A stretch of DNA of 38,988 bases from Eubacterium sp. An11. GTDB taxonomy: Bacteria > Bacillota > Clostridia > Lachnospirales > Lachnospiraceae. The translations under genes were made by a program, and so were the position numbers. A model generated the notes under the pieces. The model saw nothing but the letters and a program-made list of their open reading frames with translations, was not told the DNA's origin and searched no databases. Each line of letters starts with the position of its first letter. Within the stretch, counting starts at the first letter, position 1. The DNA lies in contig NZ_NFLV01000031.1 in assembly GCF_002161065.1 (NCBI RefSeq), positions 1 through 38,988 of the forward strand, in the 5' to 3' direction. Positions 9,177 through 16,982 of the stretch are shown here, piece after piece.

Positions 9177-9866
9177 ATGAAGAAAAAAGGAATACTTGGT
9201 GCAATTGTGATTGCACTGCTTTGTACGGGATGCGTACATAAATTGAATGCGGTAACAACAAAAGCAGAGAATAATTTTCAACTTCCGGATGTGAAATCTG
9301 AAATCAGCCAGGAAAAGTGCTGCATTTGCGGAAATAATGAAAGAAGCTTGATGCCATATTACAGAAAGTCGGGAATGTTGGGGTTAGTATGTTTGAATAC
9401 AATGGAAATATCAACATTAGATACTCGTGTGTATTCTGACGATGGTACGGAAATCATTAGTGATGGTGGATTAAGTGTTACGTCATCTTCACATGGAGAG
9501 GAAGAGTGCAGTTTCCGGATCAACGGGATGCCAAACCATGGGATTTTTGAGGGTAAAGTGAATTACGGAGAAAAGAGTACACCGAATTTTAAAGTGATAA
9601 AAAAATACTTATGCCAGGATTGTCTGGATAAAGTCCTTTCCATGTATCAGGATGAAATGGAATGGAACGATTCCAAGGGTAGATTTCCGGAAGTATGTAT
9701 TGTGGATTTTCAAACAAATGAGCTTTATACACTGGGGAAAAGCTACACGGGCTATTGGATAAGAGATTATTGGATACATATTGATCACGATGATGACAGT
9801 AGCAGTATAATGGCTATATATGCACCAGAAGATAAAATGGATAGCGGGAGTGAAGAAAGTCGATGA
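9177..9866 (+). CDS. Putative lipoprotein with two CxxC pairs
   Basis: The start at 9177 follows GGAGAAGGTAGGA. Residues 1-20 form a lipoprotein signal (MKKKGILGAIVIALLCTGCV) with lipobox L-C-T-G-C, so export and lipidation at the cysteine are predicted. The mature part contains CCICG (about residues 46-50) and CQDC (about 141-144), reminiscent of a two-part zinc or redox knuckle, which is unusual on the outside of a Gram-positive cell. No family is recognised. It overlaps the next gene by four bases (ATGA), so the two are translationally coupled and probably work together. Confidence 0.65.
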   Translation: MKKKGILGAIVIALLCTGCVHKLNAVTTKAENNFQLPDVKSEISQEKCCICGNNERSLMPYYRKSGMLGLVCLNTMEISTLDTRVYSDDGTEIISDGGLSVTSSSHGEEECSFRINGMPNHGIFEGKVNYGEKSTPNFKVIKKYLCQDCLDKVLSMYQDEMEWNDSKGRFPEVCIVDFQTNELYTLGKSYTGYWIRDYWIHIDHDDDSSSIMAIYAPEDKMDSGSEESR

Positions 9867-10234
9867 AAAAATCGAAAGATATAATTTCTCAGGAAAACAA
9901 ATTTTTGCGATTATGCGGGGGAAAGTACAAGGATAAAATCAAAAAAAGGATACCGATGACAACCGGAGAATTCCAAAAGTTTATGTATTTATTTGAGACG
10001 ATGGGATTTAATGAATATTCCTTATATTTTTCTATGGAGATGTTTCCGGAGCTTTTGGTGGAATACGGGGAAAGATGTAGAGATGACGATGAGATTGATT
10101 ATGGGCAAGTTGATTTCCCGATAGAAGAAATCGTTGCTATAAGTGATGAATGGTTGAAAGAGTTCTGTGATCAGATGCCATTAGAAAGCCAAAGAAAGAA
10201 ATACCGGAATGTCTTTGAAATTGATGAAGAGTAA
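9863..10234 (+). CDS. Hypothetical acidic protein, coupled to the lipoprotein gene
   Basis: This 123-residue soluble protein has a basic N-terminal third (KKSKDIISQENKFLRLC, KDKIKKR) and an acidic aromatic remainder (YGERCRDDDEIDYGQVDFPI). It has no signal peptide, membrane span or motif I recognise. Its ATG overlaps the stop of the upstream lipoprotein gene, a sign of joint expression. It is the last rightward gene before a convergent mobilization operon and ends at a bidirectional hairpin. Confidence 0.6.
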   Translation: MKKSKDIISQENKFLRLCGGKYKDKIKKRIPMTTGEFQKFMYLFETMGFNEYSLYFSMEMFPELLVEYGERCRDDDEIDYGQVDFPIEEIVAISDEWLKEFCDQMPLESQRKKYRNVFEIDEE

Positions 10235-10238
10235 GAAA

Positions 10239-10281
10239 TGAGCTAAGGTCAGTGACGCACAGAGTAATTGACCTTAGCTCA
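10239..10281. terminator. Bidirectional hairpin between convergent genes
   Basis: TGAGCTAAGGTCA at 10239-10251 pairs perfectly with TGACCTTAGCTCA at 10269-10281 (13 bp, 17-nt loop). It lies between the end of the rightward gene at 10234 and the end of the leftward relaxase gene at 10298. T-tracts are short on both sides, so termination efficiency is uncertain. Confidence 0.6.
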
Positions 10282-10297
10282 TTGCATATGGAGATTA

Positions 10298-11665
10298 TTA
10301 TAAATCATGTTCCGCTTGTCGGTGTTCAGAAGTGTTCATGAAATGTGCGTCATTGGATAACAAGGTGTTGAAATTGGCAGTTATGGTATTTATCGTTGAG
10401 CGCCTTTTTTCTAAATCTTGCTTTTCCTTGACAGCAGAGGAACGTTCATTTCTTAGATTATCAATTTTTTTCTGCAGCCTCTCCGGGGAAGGTAATTTTG
10501 TAATGCCCAGCTCCTGTAATTGCTGTTTTAAGGAATCATGCAGTTTATATTCTGACTGGTGAGCTGCTTTATATTTCTGAGGATCCGGTGCTGTTTTTGC
10601 ATCTTCTACTATTTTTCTGCAGGTACGGTAGGACGAACAGTGTTTCTGAATAAGTTCCTGATGGGATATTTCAGAACTTATTTCAGAAATTCGCTGTTCC
10701 GTAGCGATAATAGAATTATCAATATCTGCAATATGCTGTTGGAAGTCTTCGTAATTCAGCAAATTGTTTTCGGATAGATAGTTGAAGGTTCGGGCTGCTT
10801 CTTTCAGATTATTGAGTTGTGCCCACCGTTCAAATCCGGCACGATTGCCGGTACTTACATAAGATGAGATATTGATAAAAAGCCGTAATTCTCTGGAGAC
10901 GTTACGTGGATTTTTTGTTTTATGCCGGTTTTTCTCAAGGCGGAGTAATACATTTTCTTCCGTGTAATAGCTACCCAGAGATTTCATATTTGTAAAGTTT
11001 TTTTGCTCCGGTGCACGGAAAGCCAGGTTCTTTCCCTGACGGATTTCATATCCAGAAAGTCTCATTTTTTGAAGGAACTCATCATAGTTGATAGAGGACC
11101 AGATCGCTTTATCTACAGCGACTTTTAACTTTGCTTTCCAGCTGTTTCCACGATGGTACTCCATATTTTCTTTATAAGATTTTCCTTTTTCTCCGGTTGG
11201 CATACTGGTGACGAGACCGTTTTCCTGGCAAATACGGTTGCTGATCCGGCAGATTTTATGATAGCTGCGTTTGTTGGAGACATATTTATGATGGTCAATA
11301 AAGCTGGTAGCATTAAAAATGATATGGTTATGAATATGGTCCTGGTCAACATGGGTACTGATGACATATTCATATTTCCCTTTAAGTACTTCGTCAGCAA
11401 ATTCTTTGCCGAGCTTATGTGCGGTTTCAGCGTCAACCTCGCCAGGCATAAAAGATTGAATTAAATGAAATGCCAGATTGTTACCTTTGTCCATCACGTT
11501 CTTTTTGCCTTCTTCTCTGGTGAAAGCAAATTCCAGATCAGCAGATTCTGGGGAGCAGGCGAAACTGGAAATCAGTAATTTCTCTTCGGTTTTGTCTGGA
11601 TTCATAATATAGTCCAGTGCTTTTTTATCAGTTACTTTAATGGGGAAGATTTTAATATACGCCAT
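10298..11665 (-). CDS. Relaxase / mobilization nuclease (MobA, MOBP-type)
   Basis: This 455-residue relaxase should nick oriT and lead the DNA strand into a recipient cell, using conjugation machinery supplied by another element. The N-terminal relaxase domain has a candidate catalytic Tyr19 (ALDYIMNPDKT) and the metal-binding motif HVDQDHIHNH at 105-114, matching the family signature HxDxxHxHNH. The C-terminal 180 residues are charged and coiled-coil-like, with no primase or helicase domain. The ATG at 11665 lies inside the 3' end of mobC (34-nt overlap), so the two are coupled. No type IV secretion genes occur in the window, so transfer would depend on a helper. Confidence 0.9.
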   Translation of the reverse strand: MAYIKIFPIKVTDKKALDYIMNPDKTEEKLLISSFACSPESADLEFAFTREEGKKNVMDKGNNLAFHLIQSFMPGEVDAETAHKLGKEFADEVLKGKYEYVISTHVDQDHIHNHIIFNATSFIDHHKYVSNKRSYHKICRISNRICQENGLVTSMPTGEKGKSYKENMEYHRGNSWKAKLKVAVDKAIWSSINYDEFLQKMRLSGYEIRQGKNLAFRAPEQKNFTNMKSLGSYYTEENVLLRLEKNRHKTKNPRNVSRELRLFINISSYVSTGNRAGFERWAQLNNLKEAARTFNYLSENNLLNYEDFQQHIADIDNSIIATEQRISEISSEISHQELIQKHCSSYRTCRKIVEDAKTAPDPQKYKAAHQSEYKLHDSLKQQLQELGITKLPSPERLQKKIDNLRNERSSAVKEKQDLEKRRSTINTITANFNTLLSNDAHFMNTSEHRQAEHDL

Positions 11666-11955
11666 ATCTCGCTTACCATCCTTTTCAATTCTTCCATTTC
11701 TTCCGGATACAAATCTCCGGTGGTATTTACCTTTTTTGCAATCTGATTGATATTTACACCGATTTTATGCATCTCTTCGTACACCTGCTTGATCGGGGTT
11801 GTGTCGGTGTTGATGATATAGCCGTCGATAGCCATTTTCCTAAGATAGGCTCCCATGTTTCTGGTCTTTGACAGAATCATCTTTTTTCGGATCAGCTTTT
11901 TTTCCTCTGGAGTGACACAAAATAATATTTGGATGTTTCTTTTTCTGTTTGACAT
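11632..11955 (-). CDS. mobC: MobC-like relaxosome accessory protein
   Basis: This 107-residue basic protein has an N-terminal ribbon-helix-helix-like part (RNIQILFCVTPEEKKLIRKK) and the conserved MobC stretch KIGVNINQIAKKVNTTG (about residues 67-83). MobC proteins bind near oriT and help the relaxase to melt and nick the DNA. A good ribosome site (AGGAGA) precedes the ATG on the minus strand. It is transcribed leftward away from the oriT-like palindromes and overlaps the relaxase gene start. Confidence 0.88.
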   Translation of the reverse strand: MSNRKRNIQILFCVTPEEKKLIRKKMILSKTRNMGAYLRKMAIDGYIINTDTTPIKQVYEEMHKIGVNINQIAKKVNTTGDLYPEEMEELKRMVSEIWRILKSSPLK

Positions 11956-12007
11956 GTATATTTTCTCCTTCTGTACGTAATTCGGTTTTGTTGTGCTTCG
12001 GGGTTTT

Positions 12008-12099
12008 CAATTTAGGGCAGGGTTTCCTAAATTGTCATTTTTGCGGAAGTGTATATACACTTCCTGTCCTTGCTATTTAACCGGCGGTGGAGCCGCCGG
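12008..12099. other. oriT: Candidate origin of transfer (oriT) with three inverted repeats
   Basis: Directly upstream of mobC lie three exact dyads. CAATTTAGG (12008-12016) pairs with CCTAAATTG (12026-12034). A perfect 20-bp palindrome GGAAGTGTATATACACTTCC is at 12045-12064. CCGGCGG (12081-12087) pairs with CCGCCGG (12093-12099). A cluster of hairpins beside mobC/mobA is the normal position and make-up of an oriT. The first hairpin, whose loop on the minus strand is AAACCCTGC, is the best guess for the relaxase recognition repeat. The nick site itself is not determined. Confidence 0.6.
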
Positions 12100-12161
12100 A
12101 AGAGTACTTCTTGAAAAGAGATCCCTATAAATAACCTACTGGGAGAAGAAAAAAGAGACAT

Positions 12162-12206
12162 AAAAAAAGAAAGCTAAGATGATAAGGTTCAAAAGTCTTA
12201 GCTTTC
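12162..12206 (-). terminator. Rho-independent terminator for the leftward immA-like gene
   Basis: GAAAGCTAAGA (12169-12179) and TCTTAGCTTTC (12196-12206) form a perfect 11-bp stem. On the minus strand the stem is followed by seven T (12162-12168), a classical terminator. Confidence 0.85.
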
Positions 12207-12229
12207 AGATAATGCTTTGAGATAGTATT

Positions 12230-12792
12230 TCAGCACAATTCATAAGATGCTGCCTTATCGGCTGCTTTTTCAAGTTTTTTCAAGAAATCGCCCTGTGACA
12301 CTACAGGAGATTCTACTTTATATCCCTTTCGCTTCAAAACCCGGAATTTGAAATCCAGCATTTCAAATGGAACGCATAATTTTTTGGCGACGTCAAAGAA
12401 AAACAAATCATCATTGAGCAGAGCCAGAACTTGTTCATCTGGCAGGAGCAATTCGGCAGCAAAAATGTTTGCTTCATATTCTTTATAGTCCGTATTATCA
12501 AATAAAGTTACCTCATGAAAAGGTGCGCTGGCTGCAGAGTCTGCATGTAATACACAGTGACCCAGTTCATGAGAGAGGACTACTTTTTGAAAAGTTCTGG
12601 AAGATCACTGTTGATTGTGATATGTTTCATCCGCCGTGAAATTAGAAAAAATCCCTTGCAGCATCCTTCATAGATTCCCATTGGGCGTAACTTTACTGTA
12701 ATTTTCATTGCCTTAGCTAAACGAAAAGGATCAGTTTCATCATATTTGTTTTGCAGCTGTTTGACTGTATCTGCTATTGTTTCAATGGTCAA
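12230..12792 (-). pseudogene. ImmA/IrrE-type metallopeptidase, split by a one-base frameshift
   Basis: The N-terminal frame (12792 to 12580) ends in LPELFKK then a stop. Dropping back one base near 12584-12593 opens VVLSHELGHCVLHADSA and continues through EYEANIFAAELLLPDEQV to the stop at 12230. The zinc motif HELGH and the second conserved EANxFAAELLxP motif identify an ImmA-like peptidase, which in mobile elements cleaves the XRE repressor to induce the element. About 187 residues would result if repaired. One missing A/T in the run TTTTGAAAA/CTTTTTG explains the break, so it is either a true pseudogene or a sequence error. The XRE gene upstream (13340) is its expected partner. Confidence 0.8.
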
Positions 12793-12884
12793 TCGAATTC
12801 ACATCCTCCCTGTTTTATAGTAGATAGGATTTCTCACTATCAGTGTAGTATAAAAGCTGTCCTATAAAAAGGATAGCAGGAGGA

Positions 12885-13340
12885 TTACTTATCAATAGAT
12901 GCAAGATTTTCAGATTTTTTTCTGCCGAAAGTTTCTTTCGCAGCTTTTTTACAATCAAGATACGCTTCCATCACAGCCTGAAAATATTGATCTTTGGCTT
13001 TTTCACTTATTGTGCCGCCGGCAAAAAGTGTCTGGTTTTGTCTCAGCATTTCTTCCAGGTTAAGAGAATCTTGCTTACTGGTCATCTGACGCATTTCTTC
13101 CACATAGTCCATCCGGTCAAGTCCATAGGTAGGGTCTTCGATGGAATCATCCTTCAGATACTCGGTTGATACGTTTAATGCTTTTGCCAGTTTATAGAGT
13201 TGTGCTGATTGTGGAAATCGTTCTCCGGCTTCATAAGTAACGATGGTACGGAATCCAATCCCAGCTTTTTCTGCCAGCTGCTTTTGACTTAATCCAAGTT
13301 GTCCTCGATGTTCTTTTACTTTCTCTTTAAAGGGTTTCAT
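12885..13340 (-). CDS. XRE-family repressor (ImmR-like)
   Basis: This 151-residue regulator starts at 13340 behind GGAGGCGC; the frame extends further upstream but without a ribosome site. An N-terminal HTH covers residues 4-60 (HRGQLGLSQKQLAEKAGIGF, RTIVTYEAGERFPQ) and the helical C-terminal half is charged. It is followed by the ImmA-like gene and faces the Y-family polymerase gene, with multiple TTGCTA repeats in between. This resembles ImmR/ImmA repressor-peptidase pairs of ICEBs1-like elements, with SOS-linked polymerase under the repressor. The partner role is inferred. Confidence 0.82.
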   Translation of the reverse strand: MKPFKEKVKEHRGQLGLSQKQLAEKAGIGFRTIVTYEAGERFPQSAQLYKLAKALNVSTEYLKDDSIEDPTYGLDRMDYVEEMRQMTSKQDSLNLEEMLRQNQTLFAGGTISEKAKDQYFQAVMEAYLDCKKAAKETFGRKKSENLASIDK

Positions 13341-13360
13341 AATGCGCCTCCATTCTTGAT

Positions 13361-13508
13361 TTGCTATTTCTTGCGAATAGTATCTTGACAATCATGCTAA
13401 TAGTTGCTAGAATACGAATTAGCAAGAAGTGGCAATCTGTCGTAACTATAAGCAAATTATAGAATGAACAAAAGAAAAAGTCAATAACAAACTTGCTATA
13501 TGTTGCTA
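13361..13508. promoter_or_regulatory. Repeated TTGCTA operator-like sites in a divergent promoter region
   Basis: Between the leftward XRE gene and the rightward polymerase gene the hexamer TTGCTA occurs at 13361, 13404, 13493 and 13503, and inverted (TAGCAA) at 13420; TGCTAA at 13394 and TAAGCAA at 13449 are near matches. Five exact copies in 150 bp is far above expectation and suggests operators of the XRE protein controlling both directions. Exact -35/-10 elements are not clear. Confidence 0.5.
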
Positions 13509-13530
13509 ATTTTGATTGGGCGGTGATGAT

Positions 13531-14775
13531 ATGGAACGTACAATACTTCATTCTGATATGAACTGTTTTTATGCAAGCGTAGAGATGCTGCATCATCCGG
13601 AATTAGCGGAAAAGCCATTAGCAGTAGGAGGGGATCCGGAAGCAAGGCACGGAATTGTCCTTACAGCAAATTATATTGCAAAAAAATCTGGTGTGAAAAC
13701 AGGAATGGCATTATGGCAGGCAAAGCAGGTTTGCCCGGAAATCATTTTTGTGCCACCAAGAATGGATTTATATTTGCGATTTTCAAGAATGGCACAGGAA
13801 ATCTATAGTGAATATACGGATTTGAGAGAACCATTCGGAATTGATGAAAGTTGGCTTGATGTATCTGCCAGCACTTCAATAAAAGGCGATGGAATGAAAA
13901 TAGCAAATGAAATCAGTAAAAGAATAAAGCATGAGTTGGGAGTCACGGTCAGCATTGGTGTTTCATGGAATAAGATATTTGCAAAACTTGGTTCCGATTA
14001 TAAAAAGCCTGATGCCATTACAGAGTTCTCAAGAGAAAACTATAAAAACCTTGCCTGGAACCTTCCTGCAGGAGATTTGATTTATGTCGGGAGAAGCACT
14101 AATAAAAAACTGCAGACTTTAGGAATCAAAACAATTGGTGAACTTGCAAATACGGAACCAGCTATATTGGAGAACCGTCTCGGAAAGATGGGATTGGTAT
14201 TACACACATTCGCAAATGGCTGGGACGAAACGCCGGTTTGTGTAGAAGGGTATCAAGCTCCAATCAAATCTATTGGAAATAGTACAACGACTCCAAGAGA
14301 TCTGGTGAATGATTTGGATGTAAAGATTATTTTGATGGCGCTGTCTGAAAGTGTAGCATCCAGATTACGTGAAAATGGATTTCAATGTAAGGTGGTTGAA
14401 ATATCAATTCGTGATAATGAGTTATATCATTTTTCAAGGCAATGCAAATTGAAGCGTCCAACCAATATTACGGATGAAATTGTTCAGGCTGCGTATCGAC
14501 TGTTTAAAGATAATTACAGATGGGAACATCCTATTAGAAGTCTTGGCGTCCGGGGATGTGATCTGGTATCAGATGATATGCCGTATCAGTTGGACTTATT
14601 TATTAGTGAACAGAAAAGAGAAAAGTTGGAAAAGATGGATCAGGTAGTGGATGAAATCCGAGCCAGGTTTGGATATAAAAGCATTCAAAGAGCTTTCGTT
14701 TATCAGGATAAGCTCCTGGCACAATTAAATGCAAGAGAGCATACGGTTCATCCGCAAGGTTATTTCCACGGATAG
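13531..14775 (+). CDS. Y-family DNA polymerase (UmuC/DinB-type translesion polymerase)
   Basis: This 414-residue translesion polymerase copies damaged DNA. The start at 13531 follows GGGCGGTG. The palm motif DMNCFYASVE is at residues 9-18 (metal Asp9), the second acidic motif GIDESWLD holds Asp105-Glu106, and SIGVSWNKIFAKLGSDYKKP is the conserved nucleotide-contact segment. The finger, thumb and little-finger (IMS_C) regions follow, ending QLDLFI. Length fits the Gram-positive mobile-element version (UvrX/ImpB-like). It faces an XRE repressor gene and is followed 20 bp later by a small gene on the same strand. Confidence 0.92.
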   Translation: MERTILHSDMNCFYASVEMLHHPELAEKPLAVGGDPEARHGIVLTANYIAKKSGVKTGMALWQAKQVCPEIIFVPPRMDLYLRFSRMAQEIYSEYTDLREPFGIDESWLDVSASTSIKGDGMKIANEISKRIKHELGVTVSIGVSWNKIFAKLGSDYKKPDAITEFSRENYKNLAWNLPAGDLIYVGRSTNKKLQTLGIKTIGELANTEPAILENRLGKMGLVLHTFANGWDETPVCVEGYQAPIKSIGNSTTTPRDLVNDLDVKIILMALSESVASRLRENGFQCKVVEISIRDNELYHFSRQCKLKRPTNITDEIVQAAYRLFKDNYRWEHPIRSLGVRGCDLVSDDMPYQLDLFISEQKREKLEKMDQVVDEIRARFGYKSIQRAFVYQDKLLAQLNAREHTVHPQGYFHG

Positions 14776-14798
14776 GAGAGGCAAGGTGTTTTTTAGTG

Positions 14799-15035
14799 AT
14801 GGATAAGGTATATGTTGATGTCCTGGCGGTGTTTAGCCGGGAAGGTGAATTGATTCCAAAAGCGTTTGTATGGGAAGACGGACATCGGTATGAAATTGAT
14901 AAAATTTCAAAACCGGAAAGATGTGCGAGCAGGAAAGCTGGTGGTACCGGTTATCGCTATACTTGTATGGTGGAAGGTAAGATATGCCATCTCACATATG
15001 AAGAAAATTATAAATGGTTTATGGAACGAAAATAA
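14799..15035 (+). CDS. Small conserved-looking protein following the polymerase gene
   Basis: This 78-residue protein reads VYVDVLAVFSREGELIPKAF then WEDGHRYEIDKI, suggesting a beta-rich fold like the small proteins often encoded next to translesion polymerases in Clostridia (DUF6504-like; not certain). The ATG at 14799 directly follows an in-frame GTG; AAGGTG at 14783-14788 is the likely ribosome site. It is probably in one transcript with the polymerase and may be an accessory factor, which is inference from position only. Confidence 0.65.
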   Translation: MDKVYVDVLAVFSREGELIPKAFVWEDGHRYEIDKISKPERCASRKAGGTGYRYTCMVEGKICHLTYEENYKWFMERK

Positions 15036-15219
15036 GCGATTCCAAAAGGATGCCCTAAAACAGGGCGCCCTTTGAAAATAAAAAATAGTCAAAACAGAAA
15101 CATCAGTAGTCGGGGATACATCCTTTCCCGTGAGAACCGGCTGCCTTACATATATCATATAGTTTCCGGTCAGCCAGAAATGAAAACAATCCCACTGTAG
15201 AAATTTCTGCGGAAGCTGC
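15036..15219. other. Non-coding spacer with a short GC-rich hairpin
   Basis: GCCCT-AAAAC-AGGGC near 15051-15065 could form a small hairpin after the 14799 gene, but no clear T-tract follows. Nothing else was recognised here. Confidence 0.3.
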
Positions 15220-15333
15220 ATGACAGTGATGTTCAGCACAGCAGTTATTGCTGAGAAATACTTTATGATTGGTCTGACTGCAGGTGCAGTCGGGAAGGAG
15301 GACAATTATGCAGACAATTCAAAATATTTTTGA
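15220..15333 (+). CDS. Possible 37-residue leader/overlapping small protein
   Basis: The frame starts ATG at 15220 behind GGAAG and encodes MTVMFSTAVIAEKYFMIGLT followed by AGAVGKEDNYADNSKYF. It ends at 15333, overlapping the first 26 bases of the next gene in another frame. The overlap and ribosome site suggest translational coupling of a regulatory leader. Too short to recognise; it could be chance. Confidence 0.35.
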   Translation: MTVMFSTAVIAEKYFMIGLTAGAVGKEDNYADNSKYF

Positions 15334-15856
15334 CAATATGGAAGTGGTGACTGAAGAAGCCTATAAAAATACGGAGCTTTTACTTAAACAATATACGAAG
15401 GTGATGTTCCGTATTGAAAAAAATATTGTAGATATAGATTACGAGTTATATGTAGTGGAAGGAAAGCATTTAAAAGAAATGCTTTATGAATTGGTCGATT
15501 TCGATTCAACTGCAGAGAAACGAAGAATTCAGGATAAGTTGCTGAATAATGATATGAATTTGTGCCTATTGGAGATTATGAGAGACTCCCTTTTGGCAGT
15601 GAGGGATTATCCGAAGAATGGTCAACTGTATTACAGACTCTTGAAATATCGGTATTTTGAGTCCGGGAATACAAATGATGATGTGATGCTGATGCTGGAT
15701 GATATGCCAAGTACGACATATTACAGGAATCGGAAAAAAGCAATTCGTTTATATGCTACTATGCTATGGGCATTTACAAGACCGGAAAAAGTGGAGGCGA
15801 AAATGGAAGAAATACATATAAAAAAGACTGGAAGAAAAATGGAAGTAAATAGGTAG
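15308..15856 (+). CDS. Phage-type transcriptional regulator (RinA/ArpU-like, sigma-like C-terminus)
   Basis: The 182-residue protein starts at 15308 behind GGGAAGGAGGAC. It is helical throughout. The C-terminal segment MLDDMPSTTYYRNRKKAIRL (about residues 125-144) has the signature of the RinA/ArpU/YqaQ class of late phage regulators, where an HTH resembling sigma-70 region 4 ends in a tyrosine/arginine-rich helix and a short Trp-containing tail (LWAFTRP). Such proteins switch on late or transfer genes in phages and integrative elements. A strong terminator follows. The target promoter is not identified. Confidence 0.6.
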   Translation: MQTIQNIFDNMEVVTEEAYKNTELLLKQYTKVMFRIEKNIVDIDYELYVVEGKHLKEMLYELVDFDSTAEKRRIQDKLLNNDMNLCLLEIMRDSLLAVRDYPKNGQLYYRLLKYRYFESGNTNDDVMLMLDDMPSTTYYRNRKKAIRLYATMLWAFTRPEKVEAKMEEIHIKKTGRKMEVNR

Positions 15857-15937
15857 TGAACTGGCAGAGCATTGGCAGGTAAGTGGTATTACAATGAAAA
15901 TGTGTAGATGATAGAATTGATATGCTGAGAAAAATAG

Positions 15938-15978
15938 TCCTTCGCAGATAGATATCTGCGGAGGATTTTCTTTTCTCA
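15938..15978 (+). terminator. Rho-independent terminator
   Basis: TCCTTCGCAGATA (15938-15950) pairs with TATCTGCGGAGGA (15953-15965), 13 pairs including one G-U, followed by TTTTCTTTTCT. It should stop transcripts from the 15308 gene. Confidence 0.85.
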
Positions 15979-16185
15979 AGATTTTTAGGCATCTGGCTGT
16001 GTCCGAAAGGGCATGGCCTTTTTTTATGCCCAAGAGGAACATCAGCTCATTGATGACTTTTTGCGGCAGAGATGCCGGAAAGGAAAGGCATATCATCATG
16101 CAGGCAAAAGGCTGGCACTATGCCAGATATCCATGACTTCGATTTGTTGCCAATTAACCAAATCGACAAATCGGAGGAAAATATC

Positions 16186-16746
16186 ATGGAAGAAAGAATA
16201 TACACATTTTATGACAAATACCAGAAAGTAAGATATGAAAACGTAACTGCAGAGGAGCTGGATTTTTTGAACAAATCTTATAATAAGGAAAAATATTTAA
16301 TGCGTGATCAGTATATCAGGCAGAATATTTGTCTTTTTTCTTCACTGGAAAACGAAGAAGGCAATTTTACAGATTATCTCTCTGATCGGAATGCAGATGT
16401 TGCCCAGCAGATCACAAGCGAGATTTTCTTTAAAGAACTGTTTTCTGATTTAACGGAAAGAGAAAAAAAGATTGTATGCGAAAATCTTGTAGAAGGTAAA
16501 AGCCTGGGAGAAGTTGCGGACAGCTTAAAGATTTGCTATCGTCAGGCAAGCAGAGATAAAAAGAGTGCTTTAAGCAAAATGCTGAAACGTATGAAGGCAG
16601 CCGGATATAGATCATATGCGGTAGCGGAGAGGGAGCTGTTAAATAATGGCGGATTTGCGCCAACGCAGATGGATGCTCAGAATAGTATCCAGAGGAAGCG
16701 GACAGGAGCAGTGAGATTGCCGTCGGATAGCGTGAAAAGGAAATAA
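16186..16746 (+). CDS. Sigma-70-like HTH protein (region 4)
   Basis: The 186-residue protein starts at 16186 behind GGAGGAAAA. The N-terminal half (DKYQKVRYENVTAEELDFLN) resembles helical sigma-like regulators from mobile elements. The central DLTEREKKIVCENLVEGKSL and the following GEVADSLKICYRQASRDKKS form a sigma-70 region 4-type helix-turn-helix (about residues 100-145). The basic tail is probably disordered. It may act with the 15308 protein to drive transcription within the element. No anti-sigma factor is seen nearby. Confidence 0.7.
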   Translation: MEERIYTFYDKYQKVRYENVTAEELDFLNKSYNKEKYLMRDQYIRQNICLFSSLENEEGNFTDYLSDRNADVAQQITSEIFFKELFSDLTEREKKIVCENLVEGKSLGEVADSLKICYRQASRDKKSALSKMLKRMKAAGYRSYAVAERELLNNGGFAPTQMDAQNSIQRKRTGAVRLPSDSVKRK

Positions 16747-16756
16747 AAATTAGATT

Positions 16757-16793
16757 GCCAGAGGCATTGATTGTTGTAATCAGTGCCTCTGGC
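16757..16793. terminator. Long hairpin after the sigma-like gene
   Basis: GCCAGAGGCATTGATT (16757-16772) pairs with AATCAGTGCCTCTGGC (16778-16793), 16 pairs with one G-U and a 5-nt loop. The T-tract on the plus strand is poor, so it could be a terminator aided by other factors or an element-internal structure. Confidence 0.6.
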
Positions 16794-16982
16794 GTTGCTA
16801 TTAAGGGTAAAATAATTATTTTGCAATTTATAACGATATGTGTCAGATACTATGTTATACTTAGAAAAAAAGAATTGTAAAAGTAAAATGGAACAATAAG
16901 AGCTATAGTGGTAGGAGTCAGTAATTATAAAAGTAGACGATAAAAGGAAGCGCATTTTATAAAACTATATGAGGTGATTTTA

